Positions 1 to 11,900 of a stretch of DNA of 64,000 bases are shown here, one piece after another (positions within the stretch are counted from its first letter, which is position 1; each line of letters starts with the position of its first letter). The stretch is from positions 1 to 64,000 of the forward strand of contig JAMKCH010011910.1 in the NCBI GenBank assembly GCA_023653785.1, given 5' to 3'. Made by a program: the position numbers and the translations under genes. This DNA is from Ophioderma brevispina (Eukaryota > Echinodermata > Ophiuroidea > Amphilepidida > Ophiodermatidae). Under the pieces are notes generated by a model. The model worked only from the letters and a program-made list of their open reading frames with translations. It was not told the origin of the DNA and searched no databases.

Positions 1-2115
1 ATTTCTATTTCATAAAAGTGGCTTTAAAGAAGCAAAATATTTTATTAGATTTGCTAAAAAAATTACAGATAATTGTCGTAATTGACAACACTGTTCGATA
101 GTAAACAAGATCAGGTCACATTAAACCCTTGGGACAACTCACCTACAGGTCCTGATTGGCTTTTTCATGCTATAACATGTCATACCCCTCAGGGTAACCA
201 TCAAAATTTTAAAAAAGAGTCAATCTGAATCACTGTAAAGCTTTTTCTCACCATGGTCCTCTGATGGATAATTCCAACATCATCAATCCTATACTAACCA
301 ATCAATATCTGTTGGTAGTGGCCATGGGACTAAACTAAAATTAAATATATTAAACTAAAATTAAATATATAAGTAAAATTTAGGGCCTTCACAGTCAGTA
401 AATTTTAGTCATGACAGTACAATTTTGAGAGATTCAATCCACCTGAAATCGCATGACAGTTTTAAAATTGTTCATTTCTTACTCCATTTCCAGCGACACA
501 TATTTAAACAAAAAAGGATTACTTACATGAACAACAACCCTTCCGCTCTATAATATATTATCGATGGTTGAGAATCAGAAGGACGTCACTCACACGAAAA
601 GGAATTTAAAGAGATTCTGCGTAATCTGCTTTGAAAATCTGATGTTTAATATTTCCTACTAAGCAATCTTTTCATTTCTCAAAATGTAACCATGTTTAAA
701 GCTCAATATGGGTACTGTAAGCCAACATATATAACGTTAGTAAACAAGACCAATTTTTGAATTATGAGAGCAGAATTAAAAGAAATTCGTTAAAATTTCG
801 TGCTTTAGTTAGATTCTGTAAACAGAATAAAACAGGTGTGAGGTTATATTGTAATTATGCCAAAAAATGTAAAAAAAAAGCATAATCAATATCAACATTG
901 TCAAAAAATATATCCAGTGCAACTGTCACTTGAAAATGATTTCAAACCAAACCATGGCCTAAGATATTGCTGGGCATCACTCTGTTAAGGCAAGCAACTT
1001 CTTTCAGGAATTTTCAAGTGGGGAGCCCTTTTATGCCAGATGTTATATTTAGCTTCCTGAACAATATAATTTAACCCTGTTGTCTTGGAAACACAGCGCC
1101 GCCCTTTTAAATTACGTTGTCATTTGAGCCCGCTACCTTGGCAAATCTTTCACGGCGCTGTGAGTTCACAAGTTTTCGACTGTAACATGCCAGTGGCGGT
1201 AAGAAAAACGTTTCATATAGAATCCATTGATGCAATTAGGTATTGCTATTCATTACGTCAAGCGCTACTGCACAATGCCATACAGCACATGCCAGCATCA
1301 AATTGTTAAATACCTCATTTCATCCAATGGGGAAAAACAAACTTCTATAGGAACATCTAACGCAAGTGTTCTGACACGGACACAACAACTTGTTAACATC
1401 TTCGGACCACTGGCAAAATCGCGTTGATTTGGATTTTTTGTATCACTGGATATTGGCGCAAATACTTGGCCTATCGTAACGAATTTACGCAGGCCAAAAT
1501 TTTCCTAACTAATTGTCTAGTTAGCTGACTTATATAGTTATATTTGGAAAAAGGACAAAAAACGTGAAGAATACGTGCAACATCTACTTTATTAGCTTGG
1601 CTCAATTCTCGATTGCTTCTGTCAAGTCATGCCACAGTCCATGCTTACAAAAACTAGTGGCTAATTGGTCTTTTTTGTCAAGGAACCTCCTTTCTAACAT
1701 CAGATCTAACCACCTGATTATTTCGTCTTTTCCCCCCGCGATATCCAATGTACCACCAGCTAAACGTTTTTTTTTCATCCTTTTTCAGCTTAATCTCAGT
1801 ATCCTTTAACCAGCGTCTTACTGCTGGGAGTCCCCTGACTTGCGGCATGTCTATGAATAGCCGGCCGATTAGCGATGCTGAAACGAATTGGTGGGCGCTG
1901 TGTCCCAGCAACTACCATATTCTATGGGCGCGTAAATGGTGTGATGGGTATCTTTATGGCAACGGGTGCATCTTTTAATTTACTTTCCAATACCTTACTT
2001 TCTTTTGCCATGACCCCCCACACACAATCCCATGTATGTCATATTAGTCCATCATTGTATCACATTCATGATTGTCCCTTTAAATCTATGCGTGTTGTTT
2101 GAAATCATAACCTTA
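1..2115. other. CS 3' flank, no gene seen
   Basis: AT-rich non-coding DNA downstream of the citrate synthase stop, possibly including its 3' UTR. A 19-bp A/T-rich unit is repeated directly at about 333-371. A slightly GC-richer patch lies near 1085-1430. No convincing gene or TE protein was seen. Confidence 0.4.
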
Positions 2116-2121
2116 ACCTTC

Positions 2122-2441
2122 GAGATGTAACAGATAGTTTGTCCCATTTCGCTGAAAATCCACAATTTGAACCGACGGCAGGTCAAACTAGCGTATCATC
2201 CGGCGGAGCTCCACGGAAACATTTTTTTACGCGATTTTAAAAAATGTACAAGACCACCTCCTCCTCCCAAATAAATTGGTACTTATACTTGGTTTTTGAT
2301 GCAGTTCTTAACTTTATCTTAACAATTTGATCTCAGAAAATGTAAAAAAAAAAAAATTTAACATTTCGGGAAATTTCTTTTTATTTATGGGCCAATCCGA
2401 ATTCCGGAAATTTCAAAAATTTACAATCTCTGAACCTTTCT
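2122..2441. mobile_element. MITE family A, copy 1
   Basis: About 320 bp related to copies at 16488-16816 and 25026-25255. Shared blocks include AATAAATTGGTACTTA, a TTTTTGATGCAGTT block, TTGATCTCAGAAA, a poly-A patch and TTTTTATTTATGG. The ends read inward as CGAGATGTAAC and CAGAGATTGTAA, so terminal inverted repeats of the type CAGAGATGTAAC bound it. No coding capacity. Confidence 0.75.
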
Positions 2442-2826
2442 CTTCACTGCTGCACAACATGCTATGTGGTAATATCAAAGCTAACTGAATGTCGCTGTAA
2501 AAAAACAACAACCGAGAAACACCCCTGGAAACAACACAATGTGGCTAGGCAGAGTTCCCCACTTCAATTAAATCCCTTGATTTAGTTTTGTTCTCGTTCA
2601 AGGAAATACAATATGGCCAATCTTCAGGTGCCAATTTTTAATATGCCAGTATCAAGAACTCCTTTTAGACTTAATTTTTAAAAAACAGAGGAAAAAAAAC
2701 AGTAATGAATATCTTAGCACATGGTGGATGCATGAACAAAATAAAACAACAAATCCTGTTCACAACGGCTAGAAATGGGCTGTAAAAGTTTCTGGTTTGC
2801 CAGTTGCTAGAGCAATCACCGCACCC

Positions 2827-2991
2827 CTATGCTCCCACTAATTTCTTGAGCCCTTGGGTACTCATCGACTTGGGTCGTTCAAGTGGAAGACCGAGGGCTC
2901 TGTCCCAGATGAGTGAAGCGAGAGCGCCTAGTGCTATGGAGAGACGGCGAAGAGCACGGTGTCGTAGCGTCATTTCTGTCATGCCGTAGTG
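2827..2991 (-). CDS. CS: citrate synthase terminal exon with stop
   Basis: The acceptor is TTTCATTCACAG. The exon reads HYGMTEMT, then after a disturbed patch [35 protein letters not shown] and TAG. This is the CS C-terminus, with the [11 protein letters not shown] motif intact. Between MTEMT and ALGALAS the family-like YDTVLFAVS appears in another frame. One extra base, then a further shift, puts about a dozen residues out of frame and restores it before ALG, with net one additional residue. The 8.9-kb distance from the previous exon is due largely to transposon insertion. Confidence 0.9.
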   Translation of the reverse strand, partial: HYGMTEMTLRHRALRRLSIALGALASLIWDRALGLPLERPKSMSTQGLKKLVGA

Positions 2992-5900
2992 CTGTGAATG
3001 AAAGATAAGAGGGAAAGGATAGGTTTAGGAACTTTTAAGAGTTTGTCAAAATTTAAGGATGAGATAAAGACATTTATTGAGAATGGAATTAAGACATCCA
3101 GGAAGAATTTTTTTATAAAATATGGCTTAAGATGCACTAATCAGAATCTGCATGTGAGTAAGCAGGTATTGCCTATAATTCAGTGAAATCCTTAGATGTG
3201 TAAATGCACACACAGACAAAGAAAAAAAATGTCCAGGTATCCATAAATGTATATATACAGTCAATAAAGGGGATACGATGTAAGTATATAAAGCGTTTTA
3301 TATTGATTACACTGCCTTCACCCCAAAACCACGTCTATAAAGTTTCACGCTGATCCATATCAACCACCTTTTGATGAGAGAGCAAGAGAGCTAATGTGCT
3401 TTTGGTAATCCCTAGACGTACCATAAAATTAATATTGGTCAACCAAATGCGGCCCTTTTCGTATAAGCATCCAAACCAAAATCTTTTCAGTTTAATATCG
3501 CCACAGGGTCAATTAGAAAAATAGTAGCTTTCTTCAGATACCACAATTTGACCTTTTTTGTAATAATTGAGGGGGGTTGGGGGAGGAGGCTTACATGATC
3601 CAGACCATGGCCCTTTTTGATAGGACTCTTCACTTGGTATTTGGCTACAGAAAGCCTTTAGAGGCATTTTTTAGTGGAGATCAATGGTGGACCACCCTTG
3701 CACACAAAACAGACGACACCAACCTTGCACACCAAGTGTTTAAAGGTGCACGACAGATTTAACTAATAAGTGTCCCGTATAAAATGGTGAAAATGCTGAT
3801 GTTTGCAATAATGTAAAGCTTTATCAATAAAATACATCACGGTCAGGGGCGACCTGTGCGGGTGTCTGCCGTCGCAGTTAGTTATGAATGGGGCCCAAAG
3901 GTCACATTAGGTCACCAAAGTCACCAACAAGTCACCCAACCCCCCTCTTTCCACAAGTTACATAATCAGAAAACTTACGGAACCCATACGGCATGCAATT
4001 TATTACGGTTAAATTTTACCACAGAACACCCACAGATTACAAGAAACAACCGGTAATGCCCTGGCCTATGCAATTCTTGCAGACAGACACCAAAAAATGT
4101 CCCCATGTGAAAGGATTTTAAGCGTGAGAAACATCTTCTTTGGTACAAAAATAGTTAGAAACACAGTTTGTTTCATAAATCCATTTAACTGAGCCTGATT
4201 TCCTTTCCAATGTTGACTGAAATATATGGACATTTTCCTTCTAGAAGTGGATTGCCCCAAAATGGTCAGACCCGTGACCCCAGGTCACACCTGTCGACCA
4301 CTTGCTCTTTCCTGATTCCGTTTGGGCTCAAACCCACACGGACGCGGGTATATATCATGCTGTGGGGAGGGCCTGGAAGCAGGAAGTCAATGGCAAGGAA
4401 ATCAGGCCTCAGTTAGATGATTTATGAAACATAAGTGTTTCTAACTAATCATTAAACTGAGCTGATTTCCTTTACGCCAATGTTGACTGAAATATATGCA
4501 TTAACCCCCGTGGAATGAAATTCCATCAACACCAGAATAGCACACTCAGTCGGAGGTGTAACATGATATTTCTCAGGCAGTAACAGCGGTGCAGCCAAGC
4601 GAGACCGCCACTAAACATAAAGCAACATATGTTCCCGGCCTAAAGGCATGAACATAAAAATCGGGGACATAGATGCTCCCCTGACAACGGAATACTCCGG
4701 GGCGAGCGTCACATTCGGGGGGGGGCACCGGTTGGGGAAGACTTATGTATAGTGTAGATAGATGTGTGTTGTTTCTGCAGGAGTGCCCTCGAACGTTCTC
4801 TGCGGAGTTAGTTTGTACGTTCTGTGTACACCACCGAAAACGTTGTGGGAGCACTCCACGACATAGCTTCGCAGATTTCAGGCAATAATGATTCCGCGGT
4901 GATAGGACCATGACGACGGGGAGTTAAGAACTGAAATGGGCTCGAGCTTGGAAGTCCATCACCGCGATTGGAATCATAATACAGCGCTAATCATCTAGCA
5001 ATCGTCGCTATGGACGCGGACCCGTGGGGAGGAAGCGTGGTAAAGGAAACAACGGTGTTCGAGCCTGAGCGGATAGTTTTACGTGTATAGTTACTCAAGG
5101 GCACGAAACGGGACACAAAGGCAATCTCCCGCACCGAAGGTGACATGGAATTCGGGGGGATTAAGATACTGGTGAGTGTCGGAGATGAGGAGACTCGTTC
5201 TTGGCCAGAAAAATGCCGCACAATTTGACCTGTCCCGAGTGAAATTCAGCGCTGACATCGAGATATTCTCAATCTCCGAGCATCGTCTCCAAGAGGCGAG
5301 AGCGGCCAGGAAAGCCGTCTTAATGGTGACATGTTTAAGTGATGCCTCAGGCATTGGTTCGAACGGGGGTTTCACTAAATAGTCTAAGGTCCCAGGGTGG
5401 GACCACCTTCCTGGCCGGAGGTCGCGTATTAAACATCCCCTCTAGAAGGAGACGGACCGAACCATCGTCATTGTAGGTGATCGTCGTCCGAAAACATTAT
5501 GGATCGCTAGGATAGGGAACTCTGAGTTTCTAAAAGCGAAGTTTCAAGTCCGCTAACAAAGCGATCAGTGAGAAGTCAGCGATCTCGGCTACAGATGCCC
5601 GAGTCCGAGACACCTCTCGTCGCTTACACCAGCGGAGTGGGTCCGAAGACGCTTAGAGTAACGTCCATGGTGGACTTCCCTCTTCACGCTGATATGAGCG
5701 GGCAGCCCTCTGCGAAAAGCCAGAATCTCGCCATCGTGCCGGATAAGGGCCACACAGTCAAACGTTTAGGTGATCCAGCGAAAGACTGGCGCTCCCTCCG
5801 TACGGAAGGGTTATTGACGACGGATTGCAGGACGCAGCAGCGCAGAGCCGCCACAGACGATCCACATTGGCGAACCAAAGGTGTTCGGGCCAAAAGGGAG

Positions 5901-8900
5901 CGATGAGGATGCCACGGCACGCCTCCCGCCCAATTTTCGAAACTACACGAGGTAGGATCGGAATTGGTGGGGAGGCGTAGGCCGTTGATCCCGTCAAGTC
6001 CATCGCCGGAGCGTTGACTGCGTACGAACCCGGGTCGTGAGTCCGGGTGCGGTGGTACAGCGGGATGCTGGTGACTCTGGTTCGAGGCGAAAAGGTCGAT
6101 CTGAGGCACAGACAGTCTCTGAAGATTTAGTACGACTCGTCGGTCCAGTATCCATTCCGAGGCTGTCATCCTGCCACGTGACAGATTGTCGGCAAGAAAG
6201 TTGACGGCCCCTGGAGTGTGTACTGGGGACATCGTGATGGCCCGGTTCCGACCCCACGCCATGATACGCATGGCGTCGAGGCACAGGGGCCGGGACCGGT
6301 CTCCGCCCTGTTTGATGTAGGCCACCAGTGGAGGTTGTCGTCTGTCTCGGACAATGGAGGTGGTCACCATCGCTCGAGTTGAGCTAGGGTTAGTTCCACT
6401 GCCATAATTCTGGCGATTGACATGGGCCTGAGATCGGGCCGGGAAACACGTTCCCGAGGGTGAGGTGAGGGGAAACCCCCCCAACGAATTCGACGCGTCG
6501 TCGGTGATAACAATATCGACAGGAGGAGCGGGAGGAAAAGAATTCCCCGAGTCAGGTTGGGGCGGGGAGGACCACCACCATGCCAGGTGCTACAGGATCT
6601 CAGCATTGACGGGGAATCAGAGGGCTGGGGGCTTGATCGGCCTGTAGTGTCGTCGAGTGCAATGAAGCAAGCCTCATAGGAAAGCGACAGTAGGGGACAA
6701 GGTCGACGAGACTGGCCAACAAGCCCTTGAAGGCGAAGCCAGTCTCGGAGCGGGGGCCTGCGAAAGCAACGCCATGGAAGTCGCAGTTTGAGCACCACGA
6801 ACATCCACCCGCTCGGCACGTCGGTTCTGCAATTGCCGGAAGCAGTTGGCAGCAGGCACCCAGGATACCTCAGGTTCTTGAGGGGGGTTAGGCTCGATGT
6901 TTCGAAAGTTTGACAATAAAGCCCACCTCTGAAACCACCTGAAAATGGTTCGACCGACCATTCGGCCGTTCATGGGCGACGGTCCATAGATTAGCCAGTA
7001 GTCCATGTACATGCAGAGGTTGAACCCCGTCGCCTGAAGGGAAGGCCCCCCACTTCCCGGTTCACGATCGTGAATACCCTGGGAGAGGTGGATAGTCCGA
7101 AGGGGGGCAACATCCACATCGCACGACTGGCCCTGGATTGGGAATCTGAGCCAGCGACGGTCTGATTTTGCGATTGGAACGTGCAGGTAGGCGTATTTCA
7201 GATCCAAAGACGACACCCAGGTCCCCTTCAAGGACAGCGCAGGATTGACGCTAGAGTTTCCACCTTAACTTCTTCGGCCTGATGAACTGATCCAACGGCT
7301 TCAGGTTCAGGATGGGACGCCAATATATCTCCCCGGTCTTCTTGGGAGCCAAGAGAACGTCCGACCAAAACCCCTTGGGAAAGGGGGTCGCCCGGAACTG
7401 GCCACCCTTCGCCGGAGGGGCCCGAACCTCGGCCAGGAGAACTTGGTTCTTCGGCTCCCCGGAAGCGGAGTAGGTCTCGGCATGGAGTCTCTGGGTGTCG
7501 CGTGAATTCTATTTCGCATACCCCCCGCTCGACCACACTCAGCACCCAAGGTGCGGGAGAAATGGCTGGCCATTCCCGCACGTAAGACTTGCGAGCGGCC
7601 GCCCACCTGAGGTGGTAAGGCTCCCTCCCGAAGGAGAGACCCCGCGGCCGCCGTGCCCTCAGGACGAAGGCTTCTTTCCCTTCACAGGCGCCTTGTCTTT
7701 TGGGAGGGGGACGAGCCTTCGGCTTGCCCCGGACTCTGAGAAGAGTGTGCCCGGGGCTGCGTGCTTTCTTGGGGTGCTGAGACGGTGTCGACTTCGCCTG
7801 TTGGGCGGCACGACTGGAAGAAGAGGAGCGCGATCGCTTCTCTTCTTCCTAGCCGAGGATCTCCCGGAGGAGATCGTCGCCTGAGCCTCCTTGAGCGCCT
7901 GCTCCGTCTCCACACGCTCCGCAGAAGCAAGCAGTGAGTCACCGAACGAACTCCCAAAGAGGACGTCCCGTGACCCCGGCTTGGTTTTGGAAACATCCGA
8001 TGCAAGATCGGAACTCAGGGTTCACAGAGTTAAGCAGGCGTTCTCGCGTCGGCAGGAAGCTCAGGCGACTCGCCAACGACATGAAAGCCTCCGTCTTCCG
8101 AGTCACTAGCGAGGCTACGACAGTCAAGCATCGGAGGCTTCGAGGAGAAACTCCACCCTCGCCCACCCTCGAGGTCGTGGGGCGAGGACCATAGAGAAGC
8201 ACCTAGCCTGATGCCAGAGGGTCACCGCCAGTCTAGGTGCTTCAACTGGTCCTCCAAGGGGGGAGAAACGCAGTCGGAGCCGCCCTTGCCTGTTGGCAAC
8301 TTGGTTGCTAGGTCGAGATCTATGGTCGGAGTCCGCAGGAAGAGTGAAAAGTCCCCTTCGGGAGTTCTCAACGACTTGGCGAAGTACCGGGTACGAAGAG
8401 AGCCTCTGAGTAGCCCTCCACGGAGAGCTTCCACGAAGACCAACGTATGGGGGAGGAAGCAGTTATCGCCTGGACGGGGGCGTTCCGGAGGAGGATAGGG
8501 AAGCCCAGATTGCGCTGTCCCTCCTCAGCAAGCGATCAGGCGCGCAAGGCAGGCGAGACTCTCAGCCGGTCGGTGCGGAACATGCTGTGATTGACTACCA
8601 AGAGGATGGGGACCCACTCCATGAGAGGGATGTGGGGTAGATAGCGTACGCAATTATGCGCCATAATCGGGGTGTGAGCGTGAGTTGCTAGATGGAAATA
8701 GCGGGCGCAATTAAAAACCGTACAGGAAAATAAAGCGTGCGTGGGTCTCCCGGTACGCAAGTCAGGACACAAAAAGCAACTCGGTAACTGAGTCACCAAC
8801 GGTAAAGAAATTTTTCAAACACAGTTTTAACATATTATATTAAGTATACCACAAGCATATAATAAAATAATTACACCACACCCAGACCATAGAATTGTTA

Positions 8901-11900
8901 GCAAGCAGCCCGTACAAAAACATACAAACTCACACATAGTCAAAAAGCATCCAAAGCAGCACACGGGCGTCACTGGCTGCTTTTGTTTACCTTCGTTTCC
9001 CGCTACACAGATGCACATGACCGCATCGCGCAAAAAGGCTAATAATCAGAGCTCTCCGCGGTTTGTAAAAAGTCTCCGTTTATTCCGTCCGATTGAGCCC
9101 GCTATAAACAGTAAAATCCAGGAATATAGCCAGATAGTTTATGGTATAGTAGTAGGAGTATTCCGTAGGAGAACGACAACTAGTCCTGTATCAAAAATCT
9201 CAGTTAATTGTGGATGCTAAAAACAGAGCTGCGGTAACACGCGACGTTGGTAAGGCTGCCAAAACGGAATGAGAAGAGCAATGGTAGACAGGGTGTGACC
9301 TGGGTCACTGGTCGAGACCATTTTATCTTAGGGGTGCTAAAATAGGTATTTTTGCGGGCATTCCAATTCTCAGAAGGGAAATGATATATTTCAGTTCAAA
9401 ATTGGTGTAAAGGAAATCAGCCTCAGTTAAGGATTTGTGAAATTTCTCATTGTTACACACTGTTACACTGCAAAAATCGTAGATCGTAGATAACAACTGT
9501 ATTTTTCGGAGCAGATGTTAATGCCTTTATCACACAATGAACAATGGATTAAAAGAAGTGTGCAATAGGTTTAATTGTAAATAAATTATTTTTTCACTAA
9601 ATGCCTCAAAAACCAACCTTATGCTTTAGGGTTTTTTAACCAAGTCCTATCGACACAAGTGCTCATATAAATTTGCTGCAAGTAACTTGTGTTTCTACGG
9701 CTAAATTTCTGGGATAACTATCGATGAAAAAACTGATCTGGAAATGCCATATACAGACATAAATGGTAAGAACTTGGTCTCTAAAACAAAGTACAACATT
9801 TTCTTACAAACCTGCCATACACCAATTTACTCGTTCAATTACCCCTAACACGGCCGAGAGGCAATGAGAGACAACGAAAACGTTGCTCTGGGGGGGGGTA
9901 CCGGTCGGAATCTTTTCGTGCAGCGGGGCCGGTCAACAACTATTTGTGGTTCGCGCAAATGACCGAATTGCGCTCATGGCATTGGGCGTTCTTACAGAGA
10001 ACATGACGCGCGTTCTCGTTGCACTGGGCCGTCTTCCGGAAAACTGACGCGATTTGTTTTCGTTGCATCTGGGCCGGTCTTACAGGAAAATGACGCGAGG
10101 TTTTTTTCGTTGCATCTGGGCGTTGACTGACTGAAGCGATGCTTTTCACTGAATTTCGGACGGTTTGCCGCAGAGGCGCAATGCTTTTCATAAGGCGGGT
10201 GACACTGTGACCAATGCCCATAGAACAATTTCGATTTCGAGGTGATAAGCGTCCCACCCATTTTCCGAATGTAAGCTTAGTTTTTTTCATTATGCATAAA
10301 CGTATTCATTACGTAACGGATCATGACGTAGCAGAATAAGCGCCACGCACTCTATTGATGTAGCGTATAAGCGCACCTCACGACTGGCGAACTATATCTA
10401 CAAATTTCATGCAGATCAGAGTGCGGTACGCAATCCTTAATTTATTTATTATTTTTATTGTACCCTGTTTTTATTGCATTCGCACGCGATTGTTTCTCGT
10501 TGCATCTGGTACGTCTTTCCGTAAATGGCGCGATGTTTTTCGTGCAATCTGGGCCGTCCTTCCCCGGGAATACCATGTTTTTGTTGCATTTTGGGCCTTC
10601 TTCCCGGTAAAATGACTGCGATTTTTTTCGTTGCATCGGGGCCGTTCTTGACTTACCCTACTTATTCCTGTGCCGGAAAAACGGCCGAGATGAATGAAAC
10701 GCAAACTTTGGCTCTCGTGGCATCTGGCCGTTAAAAATAAAAAGAGATTGCCTTTCGTGGCATTTGGGCCGTCGGCCGGCAAAACGACCGTCCGGTAGGG
10801 TTAATTATGCCTTATATGACTTACGAAATTTTATCTATGTCAACATCACCCCAAACCTTCTTGAAAAGTATAATTATTATATAATTTTCCAATATATGAT
10901 AAGGAACTGGTGTGGGGGGGGTGTTTCTGTACAATACAAGATGGTGACTTCCACACTCATTTGATCACTTATTCACCGATTTGGAAAGTGTACATAAATA
11001 TGCTACCAGAAATAATCAAATTAAAGGATGAGGATCACAAAATGAAATCTGTGTTAACCGCTGGCCCAACATTTTGGAATAATTTACCACTTTATTAGGT
11101 GGCGAAAAACTTAAAACTCATTTAGGAGGAGCTTTCTTCTTTCAGTGGGAGAAAAAAACAAATTAGTCAAGTTGATATATCATGTTCACTTTGGTTTAAA
11201 TTCATAAGATTTACTTTTGTCTAGGAGTAACAGACTGATGAGCTTATTTGATCAAATGATTTGCAACTTGATGTCTTTGTTGCGGCGTGAATCGTGCAGG
11301 GTTGCCACGTGTTTCTATTTTGTCCAATTCAATAAGTGCAACAATGTAGGAGTTTTTATCAAGTTTCATTTCATCATTATTTATTTGAATGGGTTCAATC
11401 GTCATTACGGTTTCATTACTGGAACAGCCTTGGTCTCCTTTCATATATTGGCACCAGTTGTTCAATTTGTATGAAATTGTACCTTAGGGTTTAAGACACG
11501 GTCAGTCGTTGTTTTGTTATGGGACACGTTGTTGTTGTCTTAGTGTGTGTGATGTATTATGGTATGTGGTGGTGTAACGGTTATCAGGCTTGAGTTTTGT
11601 TACATCTCCTCCATCATGTTTTTATCCCGTACATTTTGTCTGCTATATGATGGAAAAACTACGAAATGAATGAATGAATTTTCCTATAGGAGCAAATACA
11701 AAATTTAGCCTATGCTTTAGATAAAACAAAATCTTTTGTTTTCATTTTTGAGGCATTTCTGTAGCCCAAGACAGGTGAGGAATCTATTAGGGGTCTTATC
11801 TATGTGAAATCGCTACAATACTCAATATATGGGTGCCCGAAAAATTTCTTGTTGCACCTTTAATGGTGCGACCCCAAGCATGAATTCATCTGGCCTACCT

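Larger units (their letters stand above)
4560..8790 (-). mobile_element. DIRS-like tyrosine-recombinase retrotransposon, copy 1 (degenerate)
   Basis: A GC-richer island inside the last CS intron, in the same orientation as CS. In transcription order it has a gag-like low-complexity region (about 8500-7300), reverse transcriptase (7231-6674), RNase H/connection (about 6820-5690) and a tyrosine recombinase (about 5480-4808). This domain order, with tyrosine recombinase in place of a DDE integrase, defines DIRS-type elements. Reading frames are broken between and within domains. The boundaries are approximate, since terminal repeats could not be aligned by eye. Confidence 0.85.

Noticed and set aside
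9940..10782. Minus-strand proteins rich in CNEK/ATK
   Set aside because: Periodic translations of the 48-bp minisatellite.
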